This document shows, piece after piece, positions 20,944 through 32,540 of a stretch of DNA of 64,000 nt. Origin of the DNA: Hemileia vastatrix. Taxonomy: Eukaryota; Basidiomycota; Pucciniomycetes; Pucciniales; Zaghouaniaceae. A program made the translations under genes and the position numbers. The DNA is taken from positions 2,714,656 to 2,778,655 of the forward strand of contig JASXTE010000014.1 in assembly GCA_030280995.1 (NCBI GenBank). The letters are read 5' to 3'. Under the pieces are notes generated by a model that saw nothing but the letters and a program-made list of their open reading frames with translations, ran no database searches and was not told the origin of the DNA. Within the stretch, counting starts at the first letter, position 1. Every line of letters begins with the position of its first letter.

Positions 20944-21846
20944 CTAAGGAAACTCCTTCAAATCAAAAAGAATTGGCCAAAACTTGACCAGTATCCAATA
21001 TTTTATGGTGATTCTTCTGCTGATTGGAAGCAATTCATTTGCAGAATTTATAACTTAAAAAATTCTTACAAACTCCCAGATGAGGAAATTTTGTCTAAGT
21101 TAGTTTCTTTGTTTACCAATGTAGCCCTAATGTGGTATGAATCTGTTCTCCTGGATAGGAATGAATACTCATGGGAAGATTGGAAAAAATTGATTAAAGC
21201 ACAATTTGGTGGCTCCAAGCTTAGTATGGCTCATCAAAAGCAGTATGTGGAAACTAGATATAGCTCTTCTACTGTTAAACCTATTGAGTTCTTAATGAAA
21301 CTTGTAAAAATCTTGAGGGCAATGTGCCCAAATATGGAGTTTGAGTTATGGAAGGACAGGATCCTTTATAAATTACTAATGTCTTTGAGAGACTTGATAG
21401 TGGCTAGGACTGAGTTCTCCAGAGAACCCTCTTCTTTCATTAATACTTGTAATGAGATCCTTCTAAAAAACAAGTATGATGCCAGAAGATTCATTCCTAG
21501 AACCCCTTTGGAGAAATCCTCCACTTACCATCAGAAACCTCTGGAAAAGGTTGGTAAACCTTCTGCCCCTGTTGCACCTAAAAAGTATACAACAAACACT
21601 TGCTTTAAGTGCAACAAGACTTGGCAGAAAGGCCATGTTTGTGACAAGAGGATAAATCTTGTTGAAAAAACTGAGGAGCAGGATGTGGACACAATAGCAC
21701 TGGATGATACTTCAAGTGATTGTGCCAGCAAAAATTCATATGAATCTCAACAAGAAATCTTAATTCTAAAAGAAGATATTCATTATTTAAACACTTTGAT
21801 ATTGATAACAATGACCTATCTACATTTGAGGATGCTGAGATCATAA
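20944..21846 (+). CDS. B gag capsid and zinc knuckle
   Basis: Capsid-type gag: NWPKLDQYPIFYGDSSADWK, SYKLPDEEILSKLVSLF, NVALMWYESVL and YSWEDWKKLIKAQFGGSK. A variant zinc knuckle, CFKCNKTWQKGHVC, follows near 21600-21642. The spacing C-x2-C-x7-H-x-C is common in chromovirus-type gags. An acidic tail leads to the protease. The frame is open for ~300 codons from 20944 but its link to upstream gag is broken. A frameshift around 21800 separates it from the protease. Confidence 0.8.
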   Translation, partial: LRKLLQIKKNWPKLDQYPIFYGDSSADWKQFICRIYNLKNSYKLPDEEILSKLVSLFTNVALMWYESVLLDRNEYSWEDWKKLIKAQFGGSKLSMAHQKQYVETRYSSSTVKPIEFLMKLVKILRAMCPNMEFELWKDRILYKLLMSLRDLIVARTEFSREPSSFINTCNEILLKNKYDARRFIPRTPLEKSSTYHQKPLEKVGKPSAPVAPKKYTTNTCFKCNKTWQKGHVCDKRINLVEKTEEQDVDTIALDDTSSDCASKNSYESQQEILILKEDIHYLNTLILITMTYLHLRMLRS

Positions 21847-23285
21847 GGAACATTGAGGATAGCTCAATTGTTATTGCTGCTCTCAAAGCACCAGTCTTGA
21901 TCAATGGAACCAGAAATGAAGTTGTTCTGGATTCTGGAGCTTGAGGAAGTGTAGTATCTGAAACAGAACTTACTTTAGTGGATCAAGACTATAAATCAAA
22001 ACTGATGCCTATCATTTCTGAAAATTGGAGAGATTATGGCTCTGTTTTGTCCCCCATTGGTAAATACAAATCCACAGTGTTTTTTAAATATAACCATGGT
22101 TTTGTAAGAGCTATTTGTGATTTTGTTGTCATGAAAAATGATAATTTAAGCAGTTGGTGTATCAAAGGAGATGAAATTTTAACCAAATATGGCATAAAAT
22201 TAGATTCTTCAAACCAATGCTTCACAATGGGGATGAATGGGAAGAGAAAATTTAAGATTTCCTCCCCAAAAAAGTTGTTAAAACCAGAATTGAACACATG
22301 TAATTCTGTGATTCAATATAAAGGAAGGTCTACAAAGGAAAGTCATGCTCTTATGTCTGAAATTGACAATGCTTCTTTTGGAGAGCAACTTTCTGGTGAG
22401 GATAAAGATTCCATCATTAAATTGATAAAATCTTTTCCTATGGCCTTTGCTCATGGGTCACATGAACTAGGATTAGTAAAGGAAGAAATGAAACTTTCAT
22501 TATCTTGTCCATTAACTGACATACCACCTAGTTTGAAAAAGAAGCCTTACCCTGCTTCTCCCACAAAGAGGAAAGATATTGAGGATAATATCTCTACCCT
22601 TTTGAAAATGAATATTATTGAAAAGGTAGTTGAAACACCTAAATATTGTGTTATATCACGTGTCCTAATATCTTATGAGAAAGACAAAGCCAGGTTATGT
22701 GGTGATTATAGAGCATTGAATACTTATACTGTTGATGATATCTACCCTTTACCTAGAATTAGCTCTACACATGCTACCTTACAAGGTGCTAAATATATAA
22801 GCTGCTTGGATGGTAACAAGGGATATCACCAGGTACCTGTTGAGAAGAATTCCCAGAATTTTCTTATAATTGCTACTCATATGGGTATTTATAAGTATAT
22901 TAGGATGCCCTTTGGCCCTAAAAATTCCCCTTCAGTTTTTCAAAAAGTTATGGATAACACATTCCATAAGGAGATAATTGAAGGATGGCTGATGTTTTAT
23001 ATTGATGATATCATTATATTCTCAAAAAAAATTGAGGACCATCTTAACCACCTGTGTAAAGTGTTGCACAAAATGGAAGAAATAAATATGAAATTTGCTT
23101 TGAAGAAATGTAAATTTGGTTTTCATTCCTTAAAAGTGCTTGGTCATGTTGTTTCAGGTTTACAGATATGTGTTGACCAAAACAAAGGGGCAGCCATACA
23201 ACAGGTGAGGGCTTCTACCACAGTTCGAGAGCTCCAGAGTTTTTTGGGAATTTGTGGATACTATAGAAAGTATATTAAAAGATAA
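21847..23285 (+). pseudogene. B protease and reverse transcriptase
   Basis: The protease site reads EVVLDSGA then TGA (21942-21944) then GSVVSETEL. D2 has DTGASGS, so the stop replaces serine. RT is open from 21945: FPMAFAHGSHELGLV, YCVISRVLISYEKDKARLCG, DYRALNTYTVDDIYPLPRI, GAKYISCLDGNKGYHQVPVE, MGIYKYIRMPFGPKNSPSVF and catalytic LMFYIDDIIIFSKK, then LGHVVSGLQICVDQNKGAA. The DGNKGYHQ and LGHVVSGL blocks recall rust-fungus elements, from memory. It stops at a TAA in YIKR-QVIALPL where D has tyrosine. Confidence 0.88.
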
Positions 23286-24368
23286 CAAGTCATAGCATTA
23301 CCCCTTACCCAACTGACTAGAAAGGATGTTGCTTTTGTCTGGAATAGTGAAAGACAGAGAGCTTTTGACACTATGAAACACTGTTTGATGTCAGCACCAA
23401 TTCTTGATTAACCTGAATTTAATCAACCATTTGTTTTGTACACTGATGCCAGTTTTATTAGTCTTGGTAATGCCCTCCATCAAAAACAAGTGATGAATAA
23501 TAAAGTATCAGAAGTAGTAATTTGTTATATTTCAAGAACCTTGAGAAATAGTGAATTGAAATATGGTGCCACTCAGCTTGAATGTTTAGCCATAGTGTGG
23601 GCTCTAGAGAAGCTACATTATTACCTAGATGACCAGAAATCTGAACTTGTCACAGACTGCAGTGCAGTTAAATCCCTTTTAAACTTGAAAACACCTAACA
23701 GACATATGTTCAGATGGCAGTTAGCTGTTCAAGAATACAGAGGGAAAATGACAATTATTCATAGGGCTGGTATTGTTCACTCAAATGTGGATATGTTATC
23801 AAGGTTACCTTTACCAAATGATGACTCTTATCCTGCTTATGAACCTGAGGATGAACTTATTCATATTCATGGGATATATGTGGTTGATATGGAGGAAGAG
23901 CTATTACAGCTTATTCTTGATTCATATGATAAGGACACTGACTTGAAAAGGTTATGCACCATATTAAATGATCCAAAAAATACTTCAATACAAGCATTAA
24001 TTAAAACCCTTCCAACAAAGTACCAGAAGGCTTTGGAAAAAGGTAAATTTTCAATTGATGAAGGATATCTATATTATAGAAGAAATTTGAGTAATGTCAT
24101 TTTTAATCCTCCTTCTATGAAAGAAATCATCTTGAAAATTTGTCATGATGACATATTAGCTGGACATTTTTATCTTGAAAAAACAATGATCAGCATTAAA
24201 AACCCTGCTTGGTGGGTTAATATGTCTGAAGACACCAAATTATATGTTGAATATTGTGATTCTTGCCAAAAATCAAAAATATTGACTGGTAAGAGAGCTG
24301 GATTAATGCAACATATTGAACCTCCTGATGCACCATGGCAGATAAAAAACATGGATTTTGTAACATGA
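23286..24368 (+). pseudogene. B RNase H and integrase zinc domain
   Basis: RNase H begins QPFVLYTDASFISLGNALHQ, with SRTLRNSELKYGATQLECLA, ELVTDCSAVKSLLN and the tether HRAGIVHSNVDMLSRLPLPN. The integrase zinc domain follows: CHDDILAGHFYLEKT, then NPAWWVNMSEDTKLYVEYCD and SCQKSK (HHCC). A TAA at about 23409-23411 (ILD-PEF) and the final TGA (24366-24368, in FVT-LPIAG) break the frame. D has PDF and FVTGFPIAG, so both are point changes. Confidence 0.85.
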
Positions 24369-24707
24369 TTACCTATTGCTGGAAAAGACAGTTATAACTC
24401 TTGTTGGGTTATTGTGAACAGATTCACAAAAATGTGTAAATTTATCCCTACTCACAAGGATGTTTCCACTAAGGAATTAGCTTTCTTATGGTGGTCTCAT
24501 ATGTTTAATACTGCTGGTTTTCCTAAAGCCATAATCTCTGACAGAGACCCTAAATTTACTTCTGAATTTTGGATATCTCTGATGGATGTGTGTGGTTGTG
24601 ATCTGAAACTATCTTCTGCCCATCACCCTCAGACTGATGGATTAGCTGAAAGAATGATTCAGACTCTAGAGGAAATGATAAGAACATACTGTGCCTTTGG
24701 CCTTTAG
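24369..24707 (+). pseudogene. B integrase catalytic core
   Basis: The core reads SYNSCWVIVNRFTKMCKFIP, KELAFLWWSHMFNTAG, AIISDRDPKFTSEFW and QTDGLAERMIQTLEEM. The second D (SDRDPKF) and the E (LAERM) are present. The first catalytic D lies just upstream in NMDFVT, before a TGA. It ends in a TAG at 24705 (GL-YKDND; D has GLDFKDND). Confidence 0.85.
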
Positions 24708-25437
24708 TATAAAGACAATGACAGATTCACTCATGATTGGGTTACCTTACTGCCTGGGCTGGAATTTGCTAATAATAGTACTATTCATTCTGTTACTCAA
24801 ATAGAGCCTTTTGAGCTCTGGCTTGGATATGTTCCAAATACTCCTGCCCAAAGTCTCAATAATAAAATACCTAAATTGGAATTACATCCTGGTGTTAAAT
24901 CTCTTCTTCAAATGCAACAAATTTGCAGAAGTCATGCTCAAAAATGTATTGAAAAATCATTTGAATATGAGAAAAAGAGATGGGACGAATCCCATAAAGA
25001 ATACACTTTTAAAAAGGGTGATGAGGTGTTAATTTCTACAGTCCACTTCAATTTACAAGGTAATAACAAATCGAAAGACCCATTTGTTGGTCCATTTGTT
25101 GTCAGAAGAATGGTTGGTGATAATGCAGTTGAATTTGTTTTGTATTCTCCATATGACAGAAAACATCCTGTTTTTCCAATATCTCTTTTAAAACTTACAC
25201 ATCCAATAGTGATTTATTTCCAAAAAGGAGGGGAAGACCAAAAAAAACCCCTAATGAAATCACTGAAACAGCAGAAATTGATAAGATTCTGAATGACAGA
25301 ATAGTCACTGCTGAAAAACGTACAGAATACTTATTGAGATTCAATAATAAATCATCTTAATATGATTCTTGGATACCTGGGAAGGAGATATCTAATCTTC
25401 CTATTCTACTAAAAAAGTATAAAAAGAAAAAATCATA
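24708..25437 (+). pseudogene. B integrase C-terminus with chromodomain
   Basis: After the core come DWVTLLPGLEFANNST, PFELWLGYVPNTPAQSLN, CRSHAQKCIEKSFEYEKKRW, FKKGDEVLISTVHFNLQGNN and NAVEFVLYSPYDRKHPVFPI (the SH3-like part). It ends with a divergent chromodomain (EIDKILNDRIVTAEKRTEYL then LRFNNKSS, TAA, YDSWIPGKEIS). A small indel near 25200 shifts the frame before the chromodomain. The last frame stops at 25437. Confidence 0.83.
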
Positions 25438-25470
25438 GCATTTTTTTATTGTTTTTTTAGAGTAAAGGAG

Positions 25471-26258
25471 TGTCAGCCAGGCTACTAGACTTATCCAGTA
25501 AAATAATGAATTATCTTACTGAGATGAAGCCACACCTTTTAATCCTTATTAATAATTAATTATTTAATACCTACTTATGTATTACTTACAACTAACTAGC
25601 TAAGTACACTAGGTAATGTAAATAATTAATAAAAATAAGTAATTGTCACATACATTTTTACTCCCTAACACCGTGCTCAATAATAAAGATGAGAGGGAAT
25701 AAAAATAGTATTAAAATATAAAAAATATAAAAAGAAGAAAATTTTCAATTTCCTTTATTAAGAAATTTAGATTTTGTTTAATAAACATTTTAAATCAAAT
25801 GTTTTGTACTAAATGTGACAGTCCAAGGGATCTTAAGTTTAATTTCAAATTAATTGATACCTTTATTTACACACCATTTAGTATATCTTTTATTATTTCA
25901 CATACACTCTTTATTTAGTTTCTTTTTCTCACACCCTTGTATTAGGTGGTGTTAACTCCATGTCTTTATTTCTCACATTTTTGCTTATAAAAGGCCCTCT
26001 CTTTTTGTACTTTTCAAACAATTCCTTACTTGTTTACCAAGCTTACAATATATAAATTAAATGTTCTATTACTATATCTTATAACATTAGTACTTACATC
26101 CACGTAATTATAATAATGTCTTAAGCACCTCTTATTCATTGAGTAAAACAATCAAAGATTATAAGAAATACGTACCAATTTTTTGATAGTCCATTAGAAC
26201 CATCTAAACCCTCGTAGGACCTTGAATTTTATCTTCTAGACCAAGAGTACCCCCGACA
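25471..26258 (+). repeat. B 3' LTR with polypurine tract
   Basis: The LTR starts TGTCAGCCAGGCTACTAG after the purine-rich AGAGTAAAGGAG (25459-25470), the likely plus-strand primer. It ends CCCCCGACA before the second GATCT. It matches the 5' LTR with a low level of substitutions and small indels. Confidence 0.93.
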
Positions 26259-26263
26259 GATCT

Positions 26264-27825
26264 ACTTAATGGGGAACAGAAACTGCCTGATTTAGAGGTC
26301 ATGAAATAAAATATTCAGGTGTATTTAAAACTAATGGCATTGGAAAATTACCAAGAATCCTGAACTCAATATGTTAATAAGGTTAGTGAAGTTTTGGCCA
26401 AAAATAATGATATTATGGTCAAGGATCAGGAGGCAAAGAAAGCTCAGTTGGGTCAGCCTTTTTCTTAGGTTGAGGGGAATGTGGATAATAAGATGGTAGA
26501 TCATTTAGCTGACTTAAAAAAGCAGCTTAAAATACTTCTTCAAGAAACTCAGAAGGCCAACAGAGTTTCTGTGGCATCATAATCTACTTCTTCTTCTTAT
26601 TAATCAAGAGTTTATGAGAGGAGGAATCATGGATATAATAGCAATAGAAACTGGTACAATGGGAATGGAAATGGAAATGGTAATGGAAATGGAAATGGCT
26701 TTAGAGGTGGTTATGGTGAGCCTAGAGTGTGATTCTATTGTAATAGAAGGGAGAACAAGGCTGAAGATTGTTACTTTTTAGACAAGGACTTGCAAGCTGT
26801 TGGAGTCAAATTTGATGGAAAGGCTTATAAATTCCCTGATGGATCTTTCATCAAAGCCAGTGATAGGAAAGCCCTTTGGATATAGTTAGGTGAAATATCA
26901 TGGCTGAAAGGAGAGCCAAGTTTGAAGAATTAAATGATGATAATGATGAAAATGTTAAAAGTGGGAAAAAGAATGGTGGTAATGAAGTTGGAAAAGTAGA
27001 TAAGGGAAAAAAAAGGAGGTAAGTAAGGCCACTTTTACTTCTTTTTTTGGTGGATTGGAGCTAGTAGCGGTTGCTAAGGTGGATGAAAACTGTATGATTG
27101 GGGAATATGATGTGGATTTGGCCAGAAGAGCAGCTACTACTAAAGCAAAAAGTAGCATTTAAAGCCAACTAAGGGCAAAACCAGGAAGGGCTGAAATAAA
27201 AAATATTGAAAAGAAACCTTACTCTAAGGAAAAAATTTATAGGATGAAGAAGGGGATGGCAGATATGGGGATTCCCAGTTTTGTGAAATTTTATGTAAAC
27301 TGTGAGACTATGCTTGAAGATGAAGAATTGGATTCTGAGGAAGATTTACAAATAGCCTCTCTTCCTAGGCCATGTTTTTCTGGTCCAACTCCTATGGAAG
27401 GGGTAAGGAGGACCAGTGATGGATCTGGATTAGTGAAAGAGGCTGGTGTTGGAGCTAGGGTTATTGTAGATGAAGATGTTATTATGGGGGTAAAGATGGC
27501 AATGTGGGTCCTCAAGAGATGCACAGGGCTAAGTTTATTAAAATTCAAGTGCAATATGAAAGGACAGTAGTATATGGTCAATAAAATGCTAGGAAAATAG
27601 TTTTAGGTAGAGTGAATCAACTTCAGATTCCTCTATCCCTAGTCAAATTATTTACAATTAGTCCTTCCATAGAAGAGAAGCAAAAGAAGCATCTGACAAG
27701 AAGACAGATATCTATAGGAGAGGTGGAATATATATGTGAAAATGTGGAGAAGTTTGGAGAGGAGGTGGAAACTCATTTTTCTGCTCCTTTAGGGTATTTT
27801 AATGGTGATGTTGTATGGTGAAGAG
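26264..27825 (+). pseudogene. A2 gag, 3' fragment
   Basis: It continues A2 gag after the B insertion: NGEQKLPDLE...KLMALENYQES, KVSEVLAKNNDI, then a knuckle region reading V-TGA-FYCNRRENKAEDCY. The first cysteine has become a stop and the GH pair has become EN, so the zinc site is lost. KAYKFPDGSFIKASDRKA, KKGMADMGIPSF and a tail matching A1 (HLTRRQISIGEVEYICEN) follow. Stops and shifts are scattered throughout. Confidence 0.8.
26663..26700 (+). repeat. GGAAAT hexamer microsatellite in A2 gag
   Basis: About six consecutive GGAAAT or GGTAAT units would encode an alternating Asn-Gly run, next to the degenerate zinc knuckle. A1 lacks it. It probably arose by replication slippage after A2 lost constraint. 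Confidence 0.8.
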
Positions 27826-28338
27826 GTGAAGGACCTGTTAGATTCTGGGTCAAATATTAATTTAATTTCATTAGAGTAAGAAGCTATCATAGGCTTGCCA
27901 ATTAAATCTGGTACTGGTGGAAATTTAAGAGGTATATTTGGTCATGCTACTGAACTTATTGGAACGGTGGAGCATTTCAAGCTATGTATTGGTGGATCTG
28001 TTGGTAGGGTGCATTTTAATGTGGCCAGAGGGTCTGTTAAAACAGTTCTTGGTGGGCCATTTTTGATAGATTTTGAAACCAGAATAGGTTATCAGAGTGG
28101 AATAGGAATTAGTCTAGAGATTTCAGGAGAAGATATGAGGTGGCTTCATATGTGGTTGGAACCTCCAGGAGATGATGGCTGGAAGACTAGGCCTGGACTA
28201 ACTAACATGTGCCAGTGTTGTTTATGCACCAAGAAGAAAAAAATAAAAAGTTCAGCTTCTGGTGAATTTATTAAAAAAGATATGTATGAAAACCCTCATT
28301 TTTTGGGGAAGAAAGGGCTGATTGCTCTAATTTTGTAA
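27780..28338 (+). pseudogene. A2 aspartic protease
   Basis: Retropepsin remnant: PLGYFNGDV, a shifted active site DLLDSGSNINLIS (about 27828-27870), GLPIKSGTGGNLRGIFGHAT and TVLGGPFLIDFETRIGYQSG. A frameshift separates the first part from the active site, and a TAA follows LISLE. The C-terminal extension GWKTRPGLTNMCQC matches the A1 region after its stop. Bases 28339-28928 hold a spacer like A1's, including an LQQEDNL motif at 28599-28622 and an acidic frame (SDYDSEEEENSD). Confidence 0.78.
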
Positions 28339-28928
28339 TATCTCTTCCACAAGAGATCCTGGATTGCAATAGGTCAGCTCACTTGGAGATAATTCAAGTG
28401 TATTCTCAATTATTTTCTATTTATATATCATTGTAATTTCATTATGTTATGGATTTTTCAATATTTTTTATATCATTATCAAATTATTCTATAAAGTTTA
28501 AAAATGGTTCTAAGGGAAAAATGGGATGTATTATGCTGGATAAAAGATGGAAAGGGAATTTAGGAATTTGTGGGGAAATACATGGTGGATTATTTTATGG
28601 CCTCCAGCAAGAGGATAATCTGAAAGTATCTCATCAAAATAAAAAAAAATTCTTAGTATAATTAATTAACAAAAAAAATAATATTTATGATAATTATATT
28701 TTTTTCCTCCAGAAAGTGCTTAAACTTCCAACTTTATTTACAGTGGATTTTATGGTGGAGAATGGTAAAAAAGGTGTTGGAAAGTTAGATGAAAAATTAG
28801 ATGAAGGAAAAGGGGGTGGTTATGAAAATATTAAAAATAAAAATTATATTTTAACTAATTTTGTTTCTGATTATGACTCTGAAGAAGAAGAAAATTCTGA
28901 TAGAAAATTATTTAACAGTTAAACTAAA

Positions 28929-30083
28929 ATGGGTCAAGTATCTCAAGTCAAAATGGATGTTGATGTGGAAAAATATAAAAAGGTAGCAAATAAAGTTAGA
29001 CCAATAAAGGAGCCTCTTCCGGCTGAATTAAATCCACCTTTGAGAAGACCAATTATATCAAGATATTCATATGCCTGTCCTTTATTCAAGAATCTGTTGG
29101 AATTTTCTGAAACTTCAAGGATCACTTTTAAGAGATTGGAGGTTGTTAATTTAAGACCTGAAGATCAGCATTCAGGTGAAGAAAAAAAAGTTACTTCTGG
29201 ATGTGATGGTGAAGAGGGGGAAGGCCATTGCATTTTCAGAAGAGGAGAGAGATGTGTTGAAGAATTATTACAGGGAGCCCTACAATATCCCAGTTGTTTG
29301 TCATGAACCATGGAAACAGAAACCTATTCCAATACCAGAAGCTTTAAAAGAGGACTATATAGAAATCATAAGTGAATGAATTTGAACTGGATTATACCAA
29401 CAGTAACCATAAATTTATTCAATTATAGTGTTCTGTATTAAGAAACCTGATGGAAAGCTTAGGGTGGCTCATGATTTAAGTTAATTAAATAGGGTTACAA
29501 TAAAAGATGCAGGAATACCACCTAGTGCAGAGGAGTTTTTAGAGACGTTTGCTGGAAGAGTGTTTTATGGTTTGGGAGATATAATGGGGGGATATGATGA
29601 ATAAGAGTTAAATCCGGATTCTAGGCCTTTCAAAACTTTTGATACATCACTTGGACAATTAAAACTAACAAGATGACCTCAAGGAGCAACAAATTCAGTT
29701 GTTTTTTATCAAGCTCAGATGGTTTGGATTCTACAAGATTAAATTTTACTAAATTATGGTATATTTGTTGATGATGGTGGAATTAAAGGACCTTCAATAG
29801 ATTTTGAAAATAAAGTGTTGGAGGAGAATGCAAGAATACAAAAATTTATTTGGGAATATGCTGTTATTTTAGAGAGGATGAATCTGGTTTAACTATTTCA
29901 GGTTCCAAATTTTATTGTTGTGTGCCAGCTTTGGAGATTCTAAGTCATGTGATATGTAGAGAGGGAAGTATTATGTCAAAGAAGAAGGTAAATAAAATAC
30001 AGTTCTGGCCAAGAACCAAGAATATGACTAAAGTTAGAGGGTTTTTAGGTGTATGTTATTATGTTAGAATGTTTATCAAGTAA
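28929..30083 (+). pseudogene. A2 reverse transcriptase
   Basis: A heavily decayed RT homologous to A1: EKYKKVANKVRPIKEPLPAE, VCHEPWKQKPIPIPEALKED, RVTIKDAGIPPSAEEFLETF, GDIMGGYDE, QGATNSVVFYQAQMVWIL and the catalytic FVDDGGIKGPS. ESGLTISGSKFYCCVPALEI and a connection block (NMTKVRGFLGVCYYVRMFIK) follow. At least six stops and several frameshifts are present. Two of the TGA codons (about 29376-29386) fall where A1 has arginine. Confidence 0.83.
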
Positions 30084-30685
30084 TTTTCTTCATTGGAAGC
30101 TCCATTGAGATGGTTGTCTAGGAAAGATGCTGATTGGGAGTGGGATGAAGAGTGTGAAGAGGAATTTTTTAAGTTGAAGAAGGTTGTTGGGGAAGATATT
30201 GTCCTGCATAAGTTAGATTATGTGAAAGATGCAGGTGGAATTTATTTAGCAGTTGACTCTAGTCAGATTGCTGCTGGGGAGGCTCTGTTTCAAATGGATA
30301 AAGCTGGTTATATAAGACCAGTCAGGTATGAATCTGTGGTTTTACTGAGGTGGAATCAAGATATTAACAGCTGAAATCAGAGCTTTGTATAGTGGAAATA
30401 ATTCTTAAGAATATTCAAAAATTTTAATGGGGACAACACTTTGAACTGCAAGTGGATGCAAAATCTATATTACAAATGATTAATTCCCCTAGTTTACTGA
30501 ATGCACCCATGACCAGATGGGAAGCTTTTATTCAACATTTTTCTTTTGATTTAGTTCACAAGCCTGGTAGAATGTTCACCATTCCAGATGTATTATCAAG
30601 AAGACCACCCACCAAGGGGGATTCTGACTCAGGAGAATTTGATGAATATATACCTCTTATCAAGGCCAGCACAAAAGGTGCTTAA
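30084..30685 (+). pseudogene. A2 RNase H
   Basis: RNase H remnant: WEWDEECEEEFFKLKKVVGE, IYLAVDSSQIAAGEALFQMD, a frameshift near 30350, then LQVDAKSILQMINSPSLLNA and the tether FDLVHKPGRMFTIPDVLSRR. It matches A1 2900-3450 block by block and leads directly into the motif-rich linker. Confidence 0.83.
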
Positions 30686-31340
30686 GACCTTCCTTACCTC
30701 TCCCATGAGGTTAAACTGGCTGGATTAATTTCTGTGAATAAAGATGACAATTACCTCCCCAATGAGGTTAAACTGTCAGGTTTAATATGTGTTTTTAGTA
30801 ATAAAGGTCTCCACCATGAGGATAAACTGGATAATAATAAAAAGAGGTAAATTATGTTCTTGGGGAGTTCGATGAAGGTGTAGATAAGTTGGGTAGAAAA
30901 GAGGTTGATGATGTGGCGTATATGAATGAGGATGGCAATAATGTGTGGGTTAGTAGAAAACTTGTGAATGGTGTGTATGTTGGATTGCTAGATAATTTGG
31001 TTAAAGAGAAGTTGGGTGATTTTGAAACTTCAGTTAAAAAGAGTTTGGATGAAGATGAGGTTGTTGATGCTGAAAAGGGTGAAAAAGAAAAAGAAGAAAA
31101 TTTGGTAATAAAAAGGCTGGAAGGTTCAAAAGTGGAAAATTAAAAATCTTTTATGATAAAAAGGTAAATTCAAGTATTAAAATTATTGGCTTATTAATGT
31201 GCAGGTGATTTAGGAGATAGGGAAGTTCCCATTGATTTGATATTATTGGATTTCCAAGATGATGTCTGGGGACAGACTAGATTTTATTAAAAAATGGTTA
31301 ATAATTTATTAATGTTAAAAAGGCTGGATAATAATGATAA
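30686..31340 (+). pseudogene. A2 acidic linker with three LxxE-KL motifs
   Basis: This region lies between RNase H and integrase. Three copies of the family A motif at 30697-30720, 30754-30777 and 30807-30830 encode LSHEVKLAG, LPNEVKLSG and LHHEDKLDN. A long acidic frame follows (30889-31143, DEDEVVDAEKGEKEKEEN). A1 has only two copies in its shorter linker. The function of the linker is unknown, as such an insertion is not a standard part of gypsy pol. Confidence 0.7.
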
Positions 31341-32540
31341 TGATGAATAGGTGGCTATCAAAAGGAAGTTGCCAGAATTTTATCTCTCAAGAAGAGGATT
31401 ATTGAGGAGGAGGTATCTAAATCCTCAAGTTGTTATAGCTAAAAAGAAAGGGCAAGAACTGGTTATGAAATCACTGAATGAAGATCTTGGGCATAGAGGA
31501 CTTTTTGAAACTTATAGACAAATTGATGATAGATTTTGATGGCCTGGTATGAAGCTGGCTGTTAAAAAATGAGTTCAGTCATGTAATGAATGTCAAATGA
31601 GGAGCTATTTAAGTCCAAAGGAGCCTGCACATGAAACTGGTGAAAACACTCTTTTTGGAAGGGTTAGATTGGATGCTGTTCATATTAAACTGGGTAGATA
31701 TAAATATTTAGTTTTAGCCAGAGATAATTTATCTAGTTGGTTATATGCAGAACCTCTTATTAATTTGCATTCCAGGAATGTAGCAGATTTTTTGATGAAA
31801 AACTGGGTATATAGGTATGGAGTGATGAAGTTATTAATGGTTGATGGAGGTCCTGAATTTGGGACAGAGTTTAGAGAGGCTATATCAAAAGTTGGATCAA
31901 AGTCTAGGGTATCAAGCCCTTATTATCCTGAAGCTGAAGGAATGGTAGAAAGAGGGCATCAAACTATTAAGGATTCTTTGGTTAAAATGTGTGAAGCAAG
32001 TGCTGAAAATTGGAGGCACTATTTACCACTAGTTTTTATTTTCTGACAGAATCATTTCCAAAAGGATTACTGGATATTTTCCATAAAAACTATTTTTTGG
32101 ACAGAAAGAAGTTTTACCAGTTGATCTAGAGGCTGAATCATATCTTGGAGTAGACTGGGATATGGTCAAAACTACTGAAGAATTTCTATGTGCATGAATG
32201 GTTCAGTTGGAAAAGAAAGAAGAAACTCTGGAGAAGGCATATTGAAGAATGATGAACATTTGAAATCAGTCAGTCAGGTATTGGGAGTAAGAGGTTGGAT
32301 CATAGATTACGGAGACCTTTGAAAACTGGAGATATGGTCTTGGTGTACAATAGAAGTTTAAAGAGACAGTGGGGAAGGAATTTTGCTGATAGGTGGAATG
32401 GGCCATAAAAAGTCAGAGATCAAGTATCTGGTGGCTCATATGTGCTAGAAGAGTTGAATGGATCAGTATTGAAAAAGAGGGTAGCTGCTGACCAAGTCAA
32501 GCAGTTTTATACTAGGGGCACCAGGAGTGCCGAAGTCTAA
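31341..32540 (+). pseudogene. A2 integrase
   Basis: The zinc domain is LNEDLGHRGLFETYRQI...SCNECQ, with TGA codons at 31537 and 31570. The core has RVRLDAVHIKLGRYKYLVLA, LLMVDGGPEFGTEF and EAEGMVERGHQTIKDSLVKM, so all three catalytic acids are present. The C-terminus reads LRRPLKTGDMVLVYNRSLKR...VSGGSYVLEELNGSVLKKRV and ends near 32540, matching A1. The TGA at 31570-31572, just before VQSC, is shared with A1. Confidence 0.83.

Larger units (their letters stand above)
17796..26258 (+). mobile_element. Chromovirus-like LTR retrotransposon B, nested in A2
   Basis: An 8463-bp element with two LTRs of ~801 and 788 bp that begin TGTCAGCC and end in CCCC(A/G)ACA. It is flanked by a perfect 5-bp target duplication GATCT (17791-17795 and 26259-26263) inside A2 gag. 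The internal order is PBS, leader with a repeated motif, ORF1, ORF2/gag with knuckle, protease, RT (YIDD), RNase H, integrase, chromodomain and polypurine tract. LTRs differ by about 3 per 100 bp at the start, so it is younger than A2 but not recent. Every gene has at least one stop or frameshift. Confidence 0.93.

Noticed and set aside
31537..31572. UGA read as tryptophan (alternative code)
   Set aside because: A2 has TGA where A1 has TGG in FWWSGM, but TGA also replaces Arg, Ser, Gly and Leu elsewhere, and TGG is used freely for Trp. Decay explains it.
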